64,000 nt of DNA from Hoyosella levis (GTDB lineage: Bacteria > Actinomycetota > Actinomycetes > Mycobacteriales > Mycobacteriaceae): NCBI RefSeq assembly GCF_026008515.1, contig NZ_BQYM01000001.1:1-64000 (forward strand), given 5' to 3'. The stretch's first letter is position 1. Every line of letters starts with the position of its first letter. The notes beneath the pieces were generated by a model. It saw nothing but the letters and a program-made list of their open reading frames with translations, was not told the origin of the DNA and did no database searches. Made by a program: the position numbers and the translations under genes. Shown here one piece after another: positions 43,507 to 52,732 of this stretch.

Positions 43507-43525
43507 TTGATTCGCAGGGGGAAAG

Positions 43526-44689
43526 CTATGCGGCCGCTGCGGCTGGGGTCCGGGAACCGAACTGGGCGCTGATGACCTTTGCCGGCGCGGACTTGACCTT
43601 GCTGCCGAAGTCGTTGGGCAGCGACAGCCGGATGACCTTCTTCCACGCGGAGGCGACCTGCTTGGGCAGGGGCCCGCTGACGTAGTTGAGGTTGTAGCGG
43701 TCGAACACCTCGCGCACCTGCGGGGCGATCTCCTGGTACCGGTTGGATGGCAGGTCCGGGAACAGGTGATGCTCGATCTGGAACGACAGGTTGCCGGTCA
43801 TGAAGTGCGTGATCTTGCCGCCGGAGATGTTCGCGGAGCCGAGCATCTGGCGCAGGTACCACTCGCCGCGGGTCTCGCCGTCGATCGAGGCTTTTTCGTA
43901 GGTCTCCACGCCCTCGGGGAAGTGCCCGCACATGATCACCGAGTGGGTCCACCAGTTGCGCATCAGGTTCGCGACGACGTTCGCGGCAAAGGTGGTGGGG
44001 GCGGAGGGCCCGGAGAGCAGCGGGTGCACCAGGTAGTCCTTGGTGGCCTGCTTGCGGATCTTGGCGAGCACGCTCTTCTTCTTGCGGTCGAACTCCTCCT
44101 TGGGGATCCGGCCCTTCATGTACTTGCCGATCTCGAGGTCATAGGCAGCGATGCCGTACTCGAAGACGCACGCGTTGATGAAGTTCCACAACGGCTGCGC
44201 GAGGTAGAACGGCATCCACTTCTGATCCTCGTCCACGCGCATGATGCCGTAGCCGAGGTCGTTGTCCTTGCCGATGACGTTGGTGTAGGTGTGGTGCAGC
44301 TCGTTGTGGGAGTGCTTCCACATGTCCGACGGCGAGGCGTTGTCCCACTCCCAGGTGGTGGAGTGGATCTGGGGGTCGCGCATCCAGTCCCACTGGCCGT
44401 GCATAACGTTGTGCGCGATCTCCATGTTCTCGATGATCTTCGCGATGCCGAGGCCAGCAGTGCCGATCAGCCATGCCGGCGGGAACAGCGAGACGAGCAG
44501 CACGCCGCGGCTGCCGAGCTCGAGGTAGCGCTGCAGCTTGATCACCGAGCGGATGTACTCGGCGTCGCGCTCGCCACGGGTATCGAGGACCTGCTGGCGG
44601 ATCGCGTCGAGCTCGATGCCGATGTTCTCGATGTCCTCGGCGGTGAGGTGGGCGATCGCGTTGTTGGGCTTCTTCTGGATCACGGTCAT
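43526..44689 (-). CDS. desA3: Membrane acyl-CoA Delta9 desaturase (DesA3-like)
   Basis: A 387-residue membrane fatty-acid desaturase. The three His boxes are H93-x3-H97, H126/H128 with H132-H133 (HSHNELHH), and QIEHH (304-308), which hold a di-iron centre. Helices lie near 62-85 and 160-180. It makes oleoyl-CoA-type products from stearoyl-CoA using electrons from the reductase encoded just upstream (12 bp gap, same strand), as DesA3 and its partner do in M. tuberculosis. It ends in a strong terminator. Confidence 0.94.
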   Translation of the reverse strand: MTVIQKKPNNAIAHLTAEDIENIGIELDAIRQQVLDTRGERDAEYIRSVIKLQRYLELGSRGVLLVSLFPPAWLIGTAGLGIAKIIENMEIAHNVMHGQWDWMRDPQIHSTTWEWDNASPSDMWKHSHNELHHTYTNVIGKDNDLGYGIMRVDEDQKWMPFYLAQPLWNFINACVFEYGIAAYDLEIGKYMKGRIPKEEFDRKKKSVLAKIRKQATKDYLVHPLLSGPSAPTTFAANVVANLMRNWWTHSVIMCGHFPEGVETYEKASIDGETRGEWYLRQMLGSANISGGKITHFMTGNLSFQIEHHLFPDLPSNRYQEIAPQVREVFDRYNLNYVSGPLPKQVASAWKKVIRLSLPNDFGSKVKSAPAKVISAQFGSRTPAAAAA

Positions 44690-44701
44690 GTCAGCTAGTC
44701 C

Positions 44702-45793
44702 TTATACGTCGAGGGTGCAGGGGCCCGCCGCAGCGGACACGCAGGTCTGGATGAGGACGCCATCGCCCTCGGAAGCAGCGGTGATCGCGCCATTGCGCAG
44801 GTCACGGACAACACCGGTGCGCAGCGGGACGACGCAGCCGAAGCACACGCCCATCCGGCAGCCCGACGGCATGAGCACGCCCGCGCCCTCGCCGGCATCG
44901 AGCAGGGACTCGGCTCCATCGGCCTCGACGGTGGTACCGGCCCGGTCGTAGGTGACGGTGCCGCCATCCCCGGCGACGATCGGGGTGATGCGGAAGCGCT
45001 CGGTGTGCAGCTTGTCGGCGATGCCGAGATCGGTCCAGCGCTGCTCGATCCCATCGAGGAGCCCGGCCGGGCCGCACGCCCACGCCTCGCGGTCGGCGAG
45101 ATCGGGAACTAGTGCGGTCAGCTCGTCGACGCTCAGGCGCCCGCTCGTAGTGGTGTAGCGCTCGATGAGCGAGATGCGGCCCTGGCGGTGCAGCGCGCGC
45201 AGCTCCGCGCCGAAGATGGCGTCCTCGGCGGTGGGCGCGGAATGCACCACGACCACGTCCTCCAGACGGTCGACCGCATTGCGCAGAATGCCCATCACCG
45301 GGGTGATGCCGCTGCCGGCGGTGACGAACAACGCCTTCGCGGGAAGCTCGGCGCCGAGCGTGAAATCACCGGCGGCATGGTCGAGGTGGATGATGGTGCC
45401 CGCGGTGGCGCGGTGCACGAGGTGATTGCTCACGGTGCCGCCCTCGATCGCCTTGACGGTGATGGAGATGCACTCATCAGCACGGTCGGAGCCGCAGGTG
45501 AGCGAGTAGGTGCGCCACTGCCGCACGCCATCGACGTCGATGCCGATGCGCGCGTACTGGCCCGGCGTGTGGGGCCGCCAGTCGCGGCCGGGCTTGATGA
45601 CAACGGTCACTGCGTCAGTGGTCTCGCGGTGGATGGCAGTGATCCGTCCGCGCAGCGCCGACCCGGACCGCAGCGGCGCGACCAGATCGAGGTAGTCCGA
45701 GGGCAGCAACGGAGTGGTTGCCCTCTCGGCCAGCCTGATCAGCCGGTCACGGAGGGTGCCGGCTGCGAGTGATTTCGGAGCCCGTGTTGTCAT
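44702..45793 (-). CDS. Ferredoxin-NADP-type reductase with 2Fe-2S domain (desaturase partner)
   Basis: A 363-residue oxidoreductase. The flavin domain has RTYS (94-97) and the NADPH domain has GSGITPVMGIL (160-170) and CGPAG (240-244). A plant-type 2Fe-2S domain follows with Cys312, Cys317, Cys320 and Cys351. It passes NADPH electrons to the desaturase encoded immediately downstream, like Rv3230c with DesA3. The ATG at 45793 has GGAGG one base upstream; a GTG at 45811 is an alternative. It is divergent from a PucR regulator. Confidence 0.93.
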   Translation of the reverse strand: MTTRAPKSLAAGTLRDRLIRLAERATTPLLPSDYLDLVAPLRSGSALRGRITAIHRETTDAVTVVIKPGRDWRPHTPGQYARIGIDVDGVRQWRTYSLTCGSDRADECISITVKAIEGGTVSNHLVHRATAGTIIHLDHAAGDFTLGAELPAKALFVTAGSGITPVMGILRNAVDRLEDVVVVHSAPTAEDAIFGAELRALHRQGRISLIERYTTTSGRLSVDELTALVPDLADREAWACGPAGLLDGIEQRWTDLGIADKLHTERFRITPIVAGDGGTVTYDRAGTTVEADGAESLLDAGEGAGVLMPSGCRMGVCFGCVVPLRTGVVRDLRNGAITAASEGDGVLIQTCVSAAAGPCTLDV

Positions 45794-45878
45794 GCCTCCA
45801 CTCTCGCGCACCTCAGGTATAAACTCTTGTCCATGGGACGTGAACTCGATCTAGCTTTTTATGCGCTGAGTACAAATC

Positions 45879-47123
45879 ATGCCGCGCAGCAGTGAAGGCC
45901 GCGATCCCGGACGCGTTACCGGGCTCGATCTCGACCCCCGCATAGTCGACGCTTTGCAGGCCAGCCTGCCCCGCTACGCAGAACTGACCGTCAGCGCCGT
46001 CACCGTCGAAGTGCCGTCCTACACGCGTGCCTTCCGCGGACGCATGGGCCGCAACATCGAGAACGCCGTCCGCATGGCCCTCGGTGCGCTCGTCCAGATC
46101 GCCGCCCGCCCCGCCGACTCCGACCAGAGCTCGCCCCTGCCCGCCGCCCTCGACGCAGCGTATGAGCTCGGCAGGGGAGAAGCCCGCAACGGCCGCTCCA
46201 TGGACGCCCTCCTCGCCGCCTACCGCGTCGGAGCGCGGGTCTCCTGGCGCGCCATCGCCGCCACCGCCGTCGAGGGCGGCCTGCCGGCGTCCACGGTCGC
46301 CCGGTTCGCCGAGCTCGCGTTCGCCTTCATCGACGAGCTCTCCGCCGCGAGCAGCGCCGGGCACGCCGACGAGCGCGCCACCACCGGCCGCGTGCGCGAG
46401 CACTACCTCGACCAGCTCGGCCGCCAGCTCCTCGCGGGAAAGCCCCAGGACCTTCTGCTCGCCAGCGCCGAGCGCGCGAACTGGCAGCCCCCCACGACCC
46501 TCACTTCCGTATTGCTGCCCCTCGCGCAGTCCCGAGGCCTCGCTTCCCGCTTCGTGCAGTCCACCCTGCAGCTCACCGACGACCTCCCCGGCATCGAAGC
46601 GAGCGATGCGTTCGCCGTGCTGCTCGTCCCCGACATGGATGGCCGCAAGCGCGGCGACCTGCTCGCGCTGCTCCACGATCGGCCCGCCATCATTGGCCCC
46701 GCCCGGCCCTGGACCGACGTCGCGGCCTCCTACCAGCGCGCCCTGCGCACCCTCGCCCTCGTCCCGCCAAGCCCGCCGGGCCCCGTCGACACCGACGATC
46801 ACCTCGTCGAGCTGATCCTCACCGCCGACCCCGACGCCACCGCCGACCTGCGCCGCCGAGCGCTCGCCCCCCTCGATGACCTGCGCGGCACCACCGCCGA
46901 CCGGCTCGGCGAGACACTCCGGGCCTGGCTGCTGCGCCAGGGCCAGCGCGACACCGTCGCCGCCGACCTTTTCGTCCACCCCCAGACCGTGCGCTACCGC
47001 ATGAACCAGCTCCGCGAGATCTACGGCGATGCGCTCGCCGACCCCCGCGTTGTGCTCGAGCTCATCCTGGCGCTCTCGGCTCCTGGTGGGGGCGGTACTT
47101 CCGGCGTGCCGGGGGCGGGGTGA
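45879..47123 (+). CDS. PucR family regulator
   Basis: A 414-residue regulator with a PucR-type C-terminal helix-turn-helix (about 350-405, AADLFVHPQTVRYRMNQLREIYGD). The N-terminal ~170 residues are helical, with a sensor-like part (YELGRGEARNGRSMDALLAAYRVGARVSWRAI). It is divergent from the reductase-desaturase pair, which it probably controls in response to fatty-acid state; the ligand is unknown. No Shine-Dalgarno precedes the ATG. Confidence 0.9.
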   Translation: MPRSSEGRDPGRVTGLDLDPRIVDALQASLPRYAELTVSAVTVEVPSYTRAFRGRMGRNIENAVRMALGALVQIAARPADSDQSSPLPAALDAAYELGRGEARNGRSMDALLAAYRVGARVSWRAIAATAVEGGLPASTVARFAELAFAFIDELSAASSAGHADERATTGRVREHYLDQLGRQLLAGKPQDLLLASAERANWQPPTTLTSVLLPLAQSRGLASRFVQSTLQLTDDLPGIEASDAFAVLLVPDMDGRKRGDLLALLHDRPAIIGPARPWTDVAASYQRALRTLALVPPSPPGPVDTDDHLVELILTADPDATADLRRRALAPLDDLRGTTADRLGETLRAWLLRQGQRDTVAADLFVHPQTVRYRMNQLREIYGDALADPRVVLELILALSAPGGGGTSGVPGAG

Positions 47124-47139
47124 CGGTTCACCCGCCCGG

Positions 47140-47180
47140 AGTGGAAACTTTTCCTCGGTGGAGCGGGAAAAGTTTCCACT
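47140..47180. repeat. 15-bp inverted repeat after the PucR gene
   Basis: AGTGGAAACTTTTCC (47140-47154) and GGAAAAGTTTCCACT (47166-47180) are perfect inverted repeats with an 11-nt loop. It is AT-richer than the surroundings and has no T-run. It may be a terminator for the PucR gene or an operator for the next gene. Confidence 0.65.
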
Positions 47181-47276
47181 GGCGAGCGACCGGCGCGGCA
47201 CTGGCTGGGGTCGAGCCCCCGCCTCGAGCCCCCGAACCACCGTGCCGCGCGAACCGCGAGCTGATTGAATCGAGCC

Positions 47277-47726
47277 ATGACCGATGAAACGCAGGTAGTG
47301 CACGCAAGCCGGATCATCAATGCGCCCGCGGCGCGGATCTTTGAGCTGATCGCGGATCCCGCGCAGCAGCCGAGCTGGGATGGCAACGATAATCTCGCGG
47401 AGGCGCCCGCGGGGCAGCGGGTGCGGGCGGCCGGCGACGTCTTCACGATGACCACGAAGAAGGGCAATACGCGGGAGAACCATGTCGTCGAGTTCACCGA
47501 GGGGCGCCTCATCGCATGGACGCCCGCCGATGTGGGCAAGCCCCCGTTCGGGCACCTGTGGCGGTGGGAGGTGGAGCCGCTGGGCGACAACGAGTCCCGC
47601 GTCACCCATACCTATGACTGGTCGCGGCTCACTGATGAGTCCCGGTTCCCCCGTGCCCGCTCCACGTCGAGCGCCAACCTCGCGGCGTCGCTCGATCGCC
47701 TTGCCGGTATAGCCGAGACCATATGA
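47277..47726 (+). CDS. SRPBCC (START-like) family protein
   Basis: A 149-residue polyketide-cyclase/START-like protein: ASRIINAPAARIFELIADPAQQPSWDGN opens it, and GHLWRWEVEPLGDNESRVTHTYDW follows. It binds a hydrophobic ligand; the substrate is unknown. Its stop overlaps the hydrolase start (ATGA). ATG at 47277 chosen; a TTG at 47265 would add four residues. Confidence 0.87.
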   Translation: MTDETQVVHASRIINAPAARIFELIADPAQQPSWDGNDNLAEAPAGQRVRAAGDVFTMTTKKGNTRENHVVEFTEGRLIAWTPADVGKPPFGHLWRWEVEPLGDNESRVTHTYDWSRLTDESRFPRARSTSSANLAASLDRLAGIAETI

Positions 47727-48565
47727 CCGCTCCCGAGTGGTTCCGCCGCGCTCTCGAGGAACCTGTCGAGACGGGCACGGTGCGCGTCGACGGCGTGGAT
47801 ATCGCCTACCGGGCCTGGGGGAGGGCCGATGATCCGGTGGTGGCGCTGGTGCATGGCGCGGCGGCGAACGCGCACTGGTGGGATCACATCGGACCATCGC
47901 TCGCGCAGGACCGCCGCGTCATCGCGCTGAGCCTGTCCGGCCATGGCGATAGCGGTCGGCGCCCGAGCTACAGCTACGCGGCGTGGGCGCGGGAGGTCGC
48001 TGCGCTTCTTGATGGTTGCGACCGGCCCATTGTCGTTGCGCACAGCATGGGCGGACGGGTCGCCTATCACCTGGCGGGGACGGGTCATGGCCTCGGTGGG
48101 ATCGCGTTCGTCGATACCGGCTTCGCGGGAATGCCCAGTGCCGCTGCGCGCGCCGCGTTCGCGGACCTTGGCGCGCGGCCAAACCGGGTCTACCGCACCA
48201 GGGAGGACGCTGTGGCAGCGTTCCGCCCGTTCGGCTCGGCCGAACCGATCGCGGACTACTTGCAACGCCATATCGGCGAGAACTCGGTACAGCGGGTAGA
48301 GGAGGGCTGGTCGTGGCGGTTCGATCCGGCGATCTTCCAGGCCTTGACATCGCCGCACACAGTGAGCGGACCGGTCACCGTTCCGGCGGCGTTGCTGCGA
48401 GCGGGACGGGACTCGGTGGTCACCGAGCTGGTCCTCGAGACGACGCGGCAGTTGCTTCCGGGGGATGCCGTGTACGGATCGATCAACGAATCCGGTCATC
48501 ATGTGATGCTCGATGCGCCGCTGGAGCTCGTCGCCTGGCTGCGCGAGGTGCTGGGCGCTTGGTGA
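47723..48565 (+). CDS. Alpha/beta hydrolase
   Basis: A 280-residue alpha/beta hydrolase. The oxyanion region VALVHGAAANAHWWD, the nucleophile in AHSMGG (about 108-113), and His in ESGHHVML are visible. Substrate unknown. It overlaps the SRPBCC gene by 4 bp, so both are translated together. Confidence 0.88.
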   Translation: MTAPEWFRRALEEPVETGTVRVDGVDIAYRAWGRADDPVVALVHGAAANAHWWDHIGPSLAQDRRVIALSLSGHGDSGRRPSYSYAAWAREVAALLDGCDRPIVVAHSMGGRVAYHLAGTGHGLGGIAFVDTGFAGMPSAAARAAFADLGARPNRVYRTREDAVAAFRPFGSAEPIADYLQRHIGENSVQRVEEGWSWRFDPAIFQALTSPHTVSGPVTVPAALLRAGRDSVVTELVLETTRQLLPGDAVYGSINESGHHVMLDAPLELVAWLREVLGAW

Positions 48566-48602
48566 TCCCGGGCTGGGCCGGATGACAGCGCCGAAGGCAC
48601 AG

Positions 48603-48620
48603 TGTCAACATGGGTTGACA
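48603..48620. promoter_or_regulatory. Operator 1 of HTH/Clp-N module
   Basis: TGTCAAC (48603-48609) and GTTGACA (48614-48620) form a perfect 7-bp inverted repeat with a 4-nt spacer. The same element recurs 27 bp downstream. Confidence 0.75.
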
Positions 48621-48629
48621 AACTATCGC

Positions 48630-48647
48630 TGTCAACCTAGATTGACA
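48630..48647. promoter_or_regulatory. Operator 2 of HTH/Clp-N module
   Basis: TGTCAA and TTGACA form a 6-bp inverted repeat around CCTAGA, 2 bp before the GTG start at 48650. It is centred 27 bp from operator 1. The start lacks a Shine-Dalgarno, so a leaderless transcript starting within the operator is likely. Confidence 0.72.
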
Positions 48648-48649
48648 TT

Positions 48650-48856
48650 GTGAGTACGCCCCGTTCCCTGCCAGGATCAGCGGCCTCCGACGACCCCGCG
48701 GTCGGCCTCCAGGCCGTCGTCGCGCTGCGCAAGCTCGCCGACCAGCTCGAGGCAGTCCATGTCGCGAACGCGCGCCAGCACGGCTGGACCTGGCAGGCAA
48801 TCGCCACGCACCTCGACATCAGCAGACAAGCTGTCCACAAGAAGTACGGGAAGTAG
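48650..48856 (+). CDS. Small HTH protein
   Basis: A 68-residue protein with a compact helix-turn-helix: LADQLEAVHVANARQHGWTWQAIATHLDISRQAVHKKYGK. Small proteins of this type are often encoded next to Clp N-domain proteins. Start GTG at 48650, two bases after an operator. It probably represses its own operon through the two TGTCAA/TTGACA sites. The gap to the next gene is 6 bp. Confidence 0.87.
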   Translation: MSTPRSLPGSAASDDPAVGLQAVVALRKLADQLEAVHVANARQHGWTWQAIATHLDISRQAVHKKYGK

Positions 48857-48862
48857 GCCACC

Positions 48863-49402
48863 ATGTTCGAGCGATTCGCCCGCACCGCCCGCGCCGGGGT
48901 AGTGCTCGCGCAGGAGGAGGCCCGCGACGCGGGATCCGCCACGATCACCCCCACGCACCTGCTCATCGGGATACTCGGCACGCTCGACAGCGCTGAGCGC
49001 GATGCGCTCGCCAGCACCGGGCTCACTGCCGAGGGCATCCGCGCATCCGCCACCGATATCGTCCTCGGCGAGGCCGACGCGACCGCGCTGCAGAGCATCG
49101 GCATCAATCTCAATGAGGTCGCCGGCGCGATCGAGCGAAGGTTCGGCTTCGATATCCGCCGACCCATCCGCAAGCGGTTCCGGACCGGGCACATACCGTT
49201 CGCATCGGGCACCAAGCAGGCCCTCCGGCTCAGCCTCAGCGAGGCCATCGCGCGCAAGGAACGCACCATCGAGCCGGAGCACGTACTCCTCGGGTTGCTC
49301 CAAGCCGCTGATCCCGACGCCGTCGCTGCCATCGGGGCCGTGGCCGAGCCAGGCGCTGTGCGCGCGCGGTTGCACGAGCTGCTCGATCGCCCCGCTGCCT
49401 GA
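48863..49402 (+). CDS. Clp N-domain protein
   Basis: A 179-residue protein with two Clp R/N-repeats: FARTARAGVVLAQEEARDAGSATITPTHLLIGIL and FASGTKQALRLSLSEAIARKERTIEPEHVLLGLL. There is no AAA+ ATPase part, so it may bind substrates or block the ClpC/ClpB N-domain site. The HTH gene 6 bp upstream probably controls it. The GTAG run before the ATG carries a weak ribosome site (GGAAGTAGG). Confidence 0.9.
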   Translation: MFERFARTARAGVVLAQEEARDAGSATITPTHLLIGILGTLDSAERDALASTGLTAEGIRASATDIVLGEADATALQSIGINLNEVAGAIERRFGFDIRRPIRKRFRTGHIPFASGTKQALRLSLSEAIARKERTIEPEHVLLGLLQAADPDAVAAIGAVAEPGAVRARLHELLDRPAA

Positions 49403-49443
49403 CCTGCTGCGGAACCGCGGTCGCCCCTGCTTGAATTGCACCC

Positions 49444-50148
49444 ATGACCGCGCCGGACGTGATCGCCAGCCTCGAGGCGCATCGGTCGGAGGCCGAGCTC
49501 GCCACCATCCGCAAGCGCCTCGCCCCCGCCGAGCCCGCGATCGGCCTGCGCATGGGTGACCTGTTCGCCATCGCCAAGGAGCACGCGGGCCTCCCGCTCG
49601 GGGAGGTGCAGCAATTGCTCGATCATCCCGCGTACGAGCCGCGCTTGGCCGGGTTCTGCATCCTCGACTTCAAGGCTCGCCGCAAGCTCGACGGCCCGCA
49701 GCGCGAGGTGCTCTACCGCTGCTACCTCGACAATCACCACCGCATCACCACCTGGGACATGGTGGACCGGGCAGCTCCCCGCGTGATCGGCGGCTTTCTC
49801 GCCGGAGGCTCGCTCGAGCCATTGCGCCAGCTCGCGGTCTCGCCCGAGCCGCTGCGCCGCCGCACCGCGATCACCGCGCCCTTGTTCTTCGTGCGCTCCG
49901 GCTCCGACGAGGATCTCGCTGGATCGCTGCGCATTGCCGCGATGCTGGCCCAGGACCCGGAGCCCGTCGTGCACAACGCTGTCGGGATCTTCCTCAAGCA
50001 CGCCATGGGCCGGGTGCCCGCCGGCGTGCGCGCCCTGCTCGAGGAACATGCCGCGTCGATGCCCCGTCCCGGACTGCGCCTCGCCGTCGAGAAGCTCGAT
50101 CCCGCTGAGCGCGAGCATTCTCTCGACGCCCACCGCCGTCCCCGCTAG
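49444..50148 (+). CDS. DNA alkylation repair (AlkD-like) protein
   Basis: A 234-residue HEAT-like-repeat protein of the AlkD/DNA-alkylation-repair family: LRMGDLFAIAKEHAGLPLGEVQQLLDHPAYEPRLAGFCILD, and the central YRCYLDNHHRITTWDMVDRAAPRVIGGFL. Such glycosylases remove bulky alkylated bases. The N-glycosylase activity is inferred from family. It follows the Clp-N gene by 41 bp and may be separately transcribed. Confidence 0.87.
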   Translation: MTAPDVIASLEAHRSEAELATIRKRLAPAEPAIGLRMGDLFAIAKEHAGLPLGEVQQLLDHPAYEPRLAGFCILDFKARRKLDGPQREVLYRCYLDNHHRITTWDMVDRAAPRVIGGFLAGGSLEPLRQLAVSPEPLRRRTAITAPLFFVRSGSDEDLAGSLRIAAMLAQDPEPVVHNAVGIFLKHAMGRVPAGVRALLEEHAASMPRPGLRLAVEKLDPAEREHSLDAHRRPR

Positions 50149-50202
50149 CGCTCGCGGCGCATAGGATCAGGCGGGAAGAAGCCGTCCGACCGAGGAGCTG
50201 CC

Positions 50203-50832
50203 GTGCCTGCCCCACCGAGCCCGCGTGCCCGCGCCGCTCATCTCGGGCCGGATCGGCGGCGCCCGCAGATCCTCGACGCTGCCCTCGCCATCGCGGTCTC
50301 CGACGGGGTGAGCGCAGTGACGATCAGGGCTGTGGCGGACCGCCTCGATGTGACCCGGCCCGTGGTGTACTCGTGCTTCGAAGACCGGGTGCAGCTGATC
50401 GACGCGCTGCTTGATCGGGAGTCGCAGGTGCTGCTCGCTTCGACCCTCGACGCGCTCGCAGCTTCCGGACGGGCGGCGCAGGACCCGGAGGATGCGTTCG
50501 TGCGGGGCTACCAGGCGTTGTTGCGCGCGGGCGCCGCGCATGCTGATTCGTGGCGACTGACGTTCTCCCGCGCGCGGGAGCCGGAGGTTGCGGATCGCTT
50601 CGCTGCGGCGCGCGCCGAGGTGGCAGCGGCGGCCCGCGCCCAGCTCGCCCCGATGCTTCGGGCGCGGGCCACCCCGGACCTCGAGCGCAAGCTCCCCGTT
50701 CTCGTTGAGCTCTTCATCTCGTCCTGCGAGGCGGCGATGCGGTCCCTGCTTGATAAGCCCGCCACATGGTCTCCCGATGAGCTCGGGGAGCTGTATGGGC
50801 ATGCGATGTGGCGGGCCTTCAGCAAGGTCTGA
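50203..50832 (+). CDS. TetR/AcrR family regulator
   Basis: A 209-residue TetR regulator. The DNA-binding part is ILDAALAIAVSDGVSAVTIRAVADRLDVTRPVVYSCFEDRVQLIDAL, and the C-terminus is of the WHG type (LLRAGAAHADSWRLTFSRAREPEV). It begins with GTG at 50203, with GAGGAG upstream. It converges on the acyl-CoA dehydrogenase gene (4 bp gap) and may regulate it, which is uncertain since the two are not divergent. Confidence 0.92.
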   Translation: MPAPPSPRARAAHLGPDRRRPQILDAALAIAVSDGVSAVTIRAVADRLDVTRPVVYSCFEDRVQLIDALLDRESQVLLASTLDALAASGRAAQDPEDAFVRGYQALLRAGAAHADSWRLTFSRAREPEVADRFAAARAEVAAAARAQLAPMLRARATPDLERKLPVLVELFISSCEAAMRSLLDKPATWSPDELGELYGHAMWRAFSKV

Positions 50833-50836
50833 TCCG

Positions 50837-52732
50837 CTAGGGGTTCATCTCGTAGGCCCCGGCGAGCGCACGCACATCCGCGACAACACGGTCGAGCCGA
50901 TCGCTGTCACCCACCGGCTGGCGCAGCAGGTCGAGCGCCCGCTTGCGCTGCGCGGGAGTGGCGGTGGCCTTGCAGTGCAGCGTCGTCGCGTGACGGGACA
51001 TGTCGGTGACGAGGACCTCGAACAGCTGATCGAGCACGTCGGCACGGGTGCCCTCGATGCCGGCCTGCTCGAGGATCAGCTGCGCGTAGGGCAGCAGGGT
51101 GAACATCTCCCCGATGCAAAAGAGGAAATCGACATCCTTCTGCTGCTCATCGGTGGGGGCCGCGGCGGCGAGCAACGATTGCAGCGCGTCGGCCTGCTGG
51201 AGGAACACCGCCACGTTGGGGATCGTGGCATGCTCGCGGAGGATCGGCCGCCAGTCGGCGAATCGCACCTTGCCCAGGCCCCTGCTCGGGCCCTGGTTGA
51301 ACAAGAACACATCGTCGGAGGAATCGCGACGGACGGGCACCTCGGGCAGCGGGGTGGCCTGCCCGGGCAGGGTTGCGGCCGCGATGCTGCTCACCCCGCG
51401 CGCGCCCTTGGAGAGGGCAGCCATCGCGGGGCGCGGCGCACGACCGATAGGCAGCTTACTCAGCGCTGCCTGGCCGGCATCGGTGGGCCGGAACATGTAG
51501 TTCTGCAGGAACTTCAGCGACAGCGCCATGTTCACGTGGACGGTGCCCTCGAGCCGTGGCAGGCCCGTCACCCCGAGCAGTGCCATGTTGAAGTACATGT
51601 CGTTCTCGAACGCGCGCGCGGCGATGGTGTCCGACAGCAGGGTGACGATCTTCTCGCCCTCCCGGGTGACGTTCATCTTCTCGATCGCGTTGAACAGCAG
51701 GTAGCGCCGATCGTCGGGCGAGGCGGAGCGCATGTAGTCGATGGCGCGCTCGCTGTAGAGCTTCATGCCCACGAGGCGGGCATAGGCCTCGGCGGTCATG
51801 CGCCGGATCTGGGGGAACTCGGTGACGCGCTGGCCGAACAGGATGCGGTTCTCCGCGTGGCCGATGGCCTCGTGCATGGCGTGCTCGCAGGCGCCCACCG
51901 CGCCGAAGCCGAGGTTGAACTTGCCAATGTTGACGGTATTGATCGCGGCGTGGAAGGCGGACTTGCCCTCGTGGAGGATGTCCTCCTGCTGGACTGGATA
52001 GTCCTGGAGGTCGAACGCTGCGACGTACATCTGCGCGTCGACGACGTTCTTTCGCAGCTTGTAGGCCTTGTGCTGGCTGTCGGCGGCGAAGAACATGTAG
52101 CCCTCGAAATCCTCCTCGGGCCGGTATCGCTCGATGTCGGCGCTATCGATGATGGGCTTGTCGGACCGGCGCCCGAACACCGACACCATGCCGGCGAGGT
52201 TGCCGTTGCCGATGTAGTACTTGCTTCCAGTGGCGCGGTAGCCACCCTTGGCGTCGGGGTCGAGCACCATGTCGGTGGAGTAGACGTCCGCGCCGTGGTC
52301 CTGCTCGGACAGCCCGAACGCGAATATCTCGCCGGACTCGAGCAGTTGCGCGGCCTTGCGCCGCGCGTCAGGGTTGCTCGATTGCCAGATCGGTCCGAGC
52401 CCGAGGATGGTGACCTGCCAGACATACCAGTACTGCATCCCGTAGAAACCGAGGATCTCGCTGTACTTGGCATTGCGCGCGGTGTCCCACCGCTTGCCGG
52501 GATCACCACCGGCCTCGCTGGCTGGGGTGAGGAAGGTAGCGAAGATCCGTTCGCGCTTGACGAGGTCGAGGAAATCCGAGTACCAGACGCGGTCGCGGTC
52601 CTGCTGCTTGAGCCAGGCCTTGCCATGGGACTCGAAGAAGTCGATGGTGATCTCGAACAGGCGGCGCGTGGTGGCGTCGAACGCGGCGAAGCCTGGCTCG
52701 CGCGGGTTGAACAGAGCCGTGGAGGGGGTCAT
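50837..52732 (-). CDS. Acyl-CoA dehydrogenase/oxidase family protein
   Basis: A 631-residue protein of the acyl-CoA dehydrogenase superfamily with a C-terminal extension, similar in size to acyl-CoA oxidase-like members. FAD-domain parts are SEQDHGADVYSTDM and GSKYYIGNGNLAGMVSVFGRRS, and EGTVHVNMALSLKFLQNY is in the C-terminal helical domain. It oxidises an acyl-CoA, possibly a branched or long-chain one. The ATG at 52732 has GAAAGG about 6 nt upstream. It follows the MpaB-type gene by 19 bp, same strand. Confidence 0.87.
   Translation of the reverse strand: MTPSTALFNPREPGFAAFDATTRRLFEITIDFFESHGKAWLKQQDRDRVWYSDFLDLVKRERIFATFLTPASEAGGDPGKRWDTARNAKYSEILGFYGMQYWYVWQVTILGLGPIWQSSNPDARRKAAQLLESGEIFAFGLSEQDHGADVYSTDMVLDPDAKGGYRATGSKYYIGNGNLAGMVSVFGRRSDKPIIDSADIERYRPEEDFEGYMFFAADSQHKAYKLRKNVVDAQMYVAAFDLQDYPVQQEDILHEGKSAFHAAINTVNIGKFNLGFGAVGACEHAMHEAIGHAENRILFGQRVTEFPQIRRMTAEAYARLVGMKLYSERAIDYMRSASPDDRRYLLFNAIEKMNVTREGEKIVTLLSDTIAARAFENDMYFNMALLGVTGLPRLEGTVHVNMALSLKFLQNYMFRPTDAGQAALSKLPIGRAPRPAMAALSKGARGVSSIAAATLPGQATPLPEVPVRRDSSDDVFLFNQGPSRGLGKVRFADWRPILREHATIPNVAVFLQQADALQSLLAAAAPTDEQQKDVDFLFCIGEMFTLLPYAQLILEQAGIEGTRADVLDQLFEVLVTDMSRHATTLHCKATATPAQRKRALDLLRQPVGDSDRLDRVVADVRALAGAYEMNP

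Noticed and set aside
45813-47897. A 694-codon open frame on the minus strand opposite the PucR gene
   Set aside because: The PucR, SRPBCC and hydrolase genes on the plus strand have clear family matches; the antisense frame is low-complexity and shows no domain. Long antisense frames are expected at this GC content.
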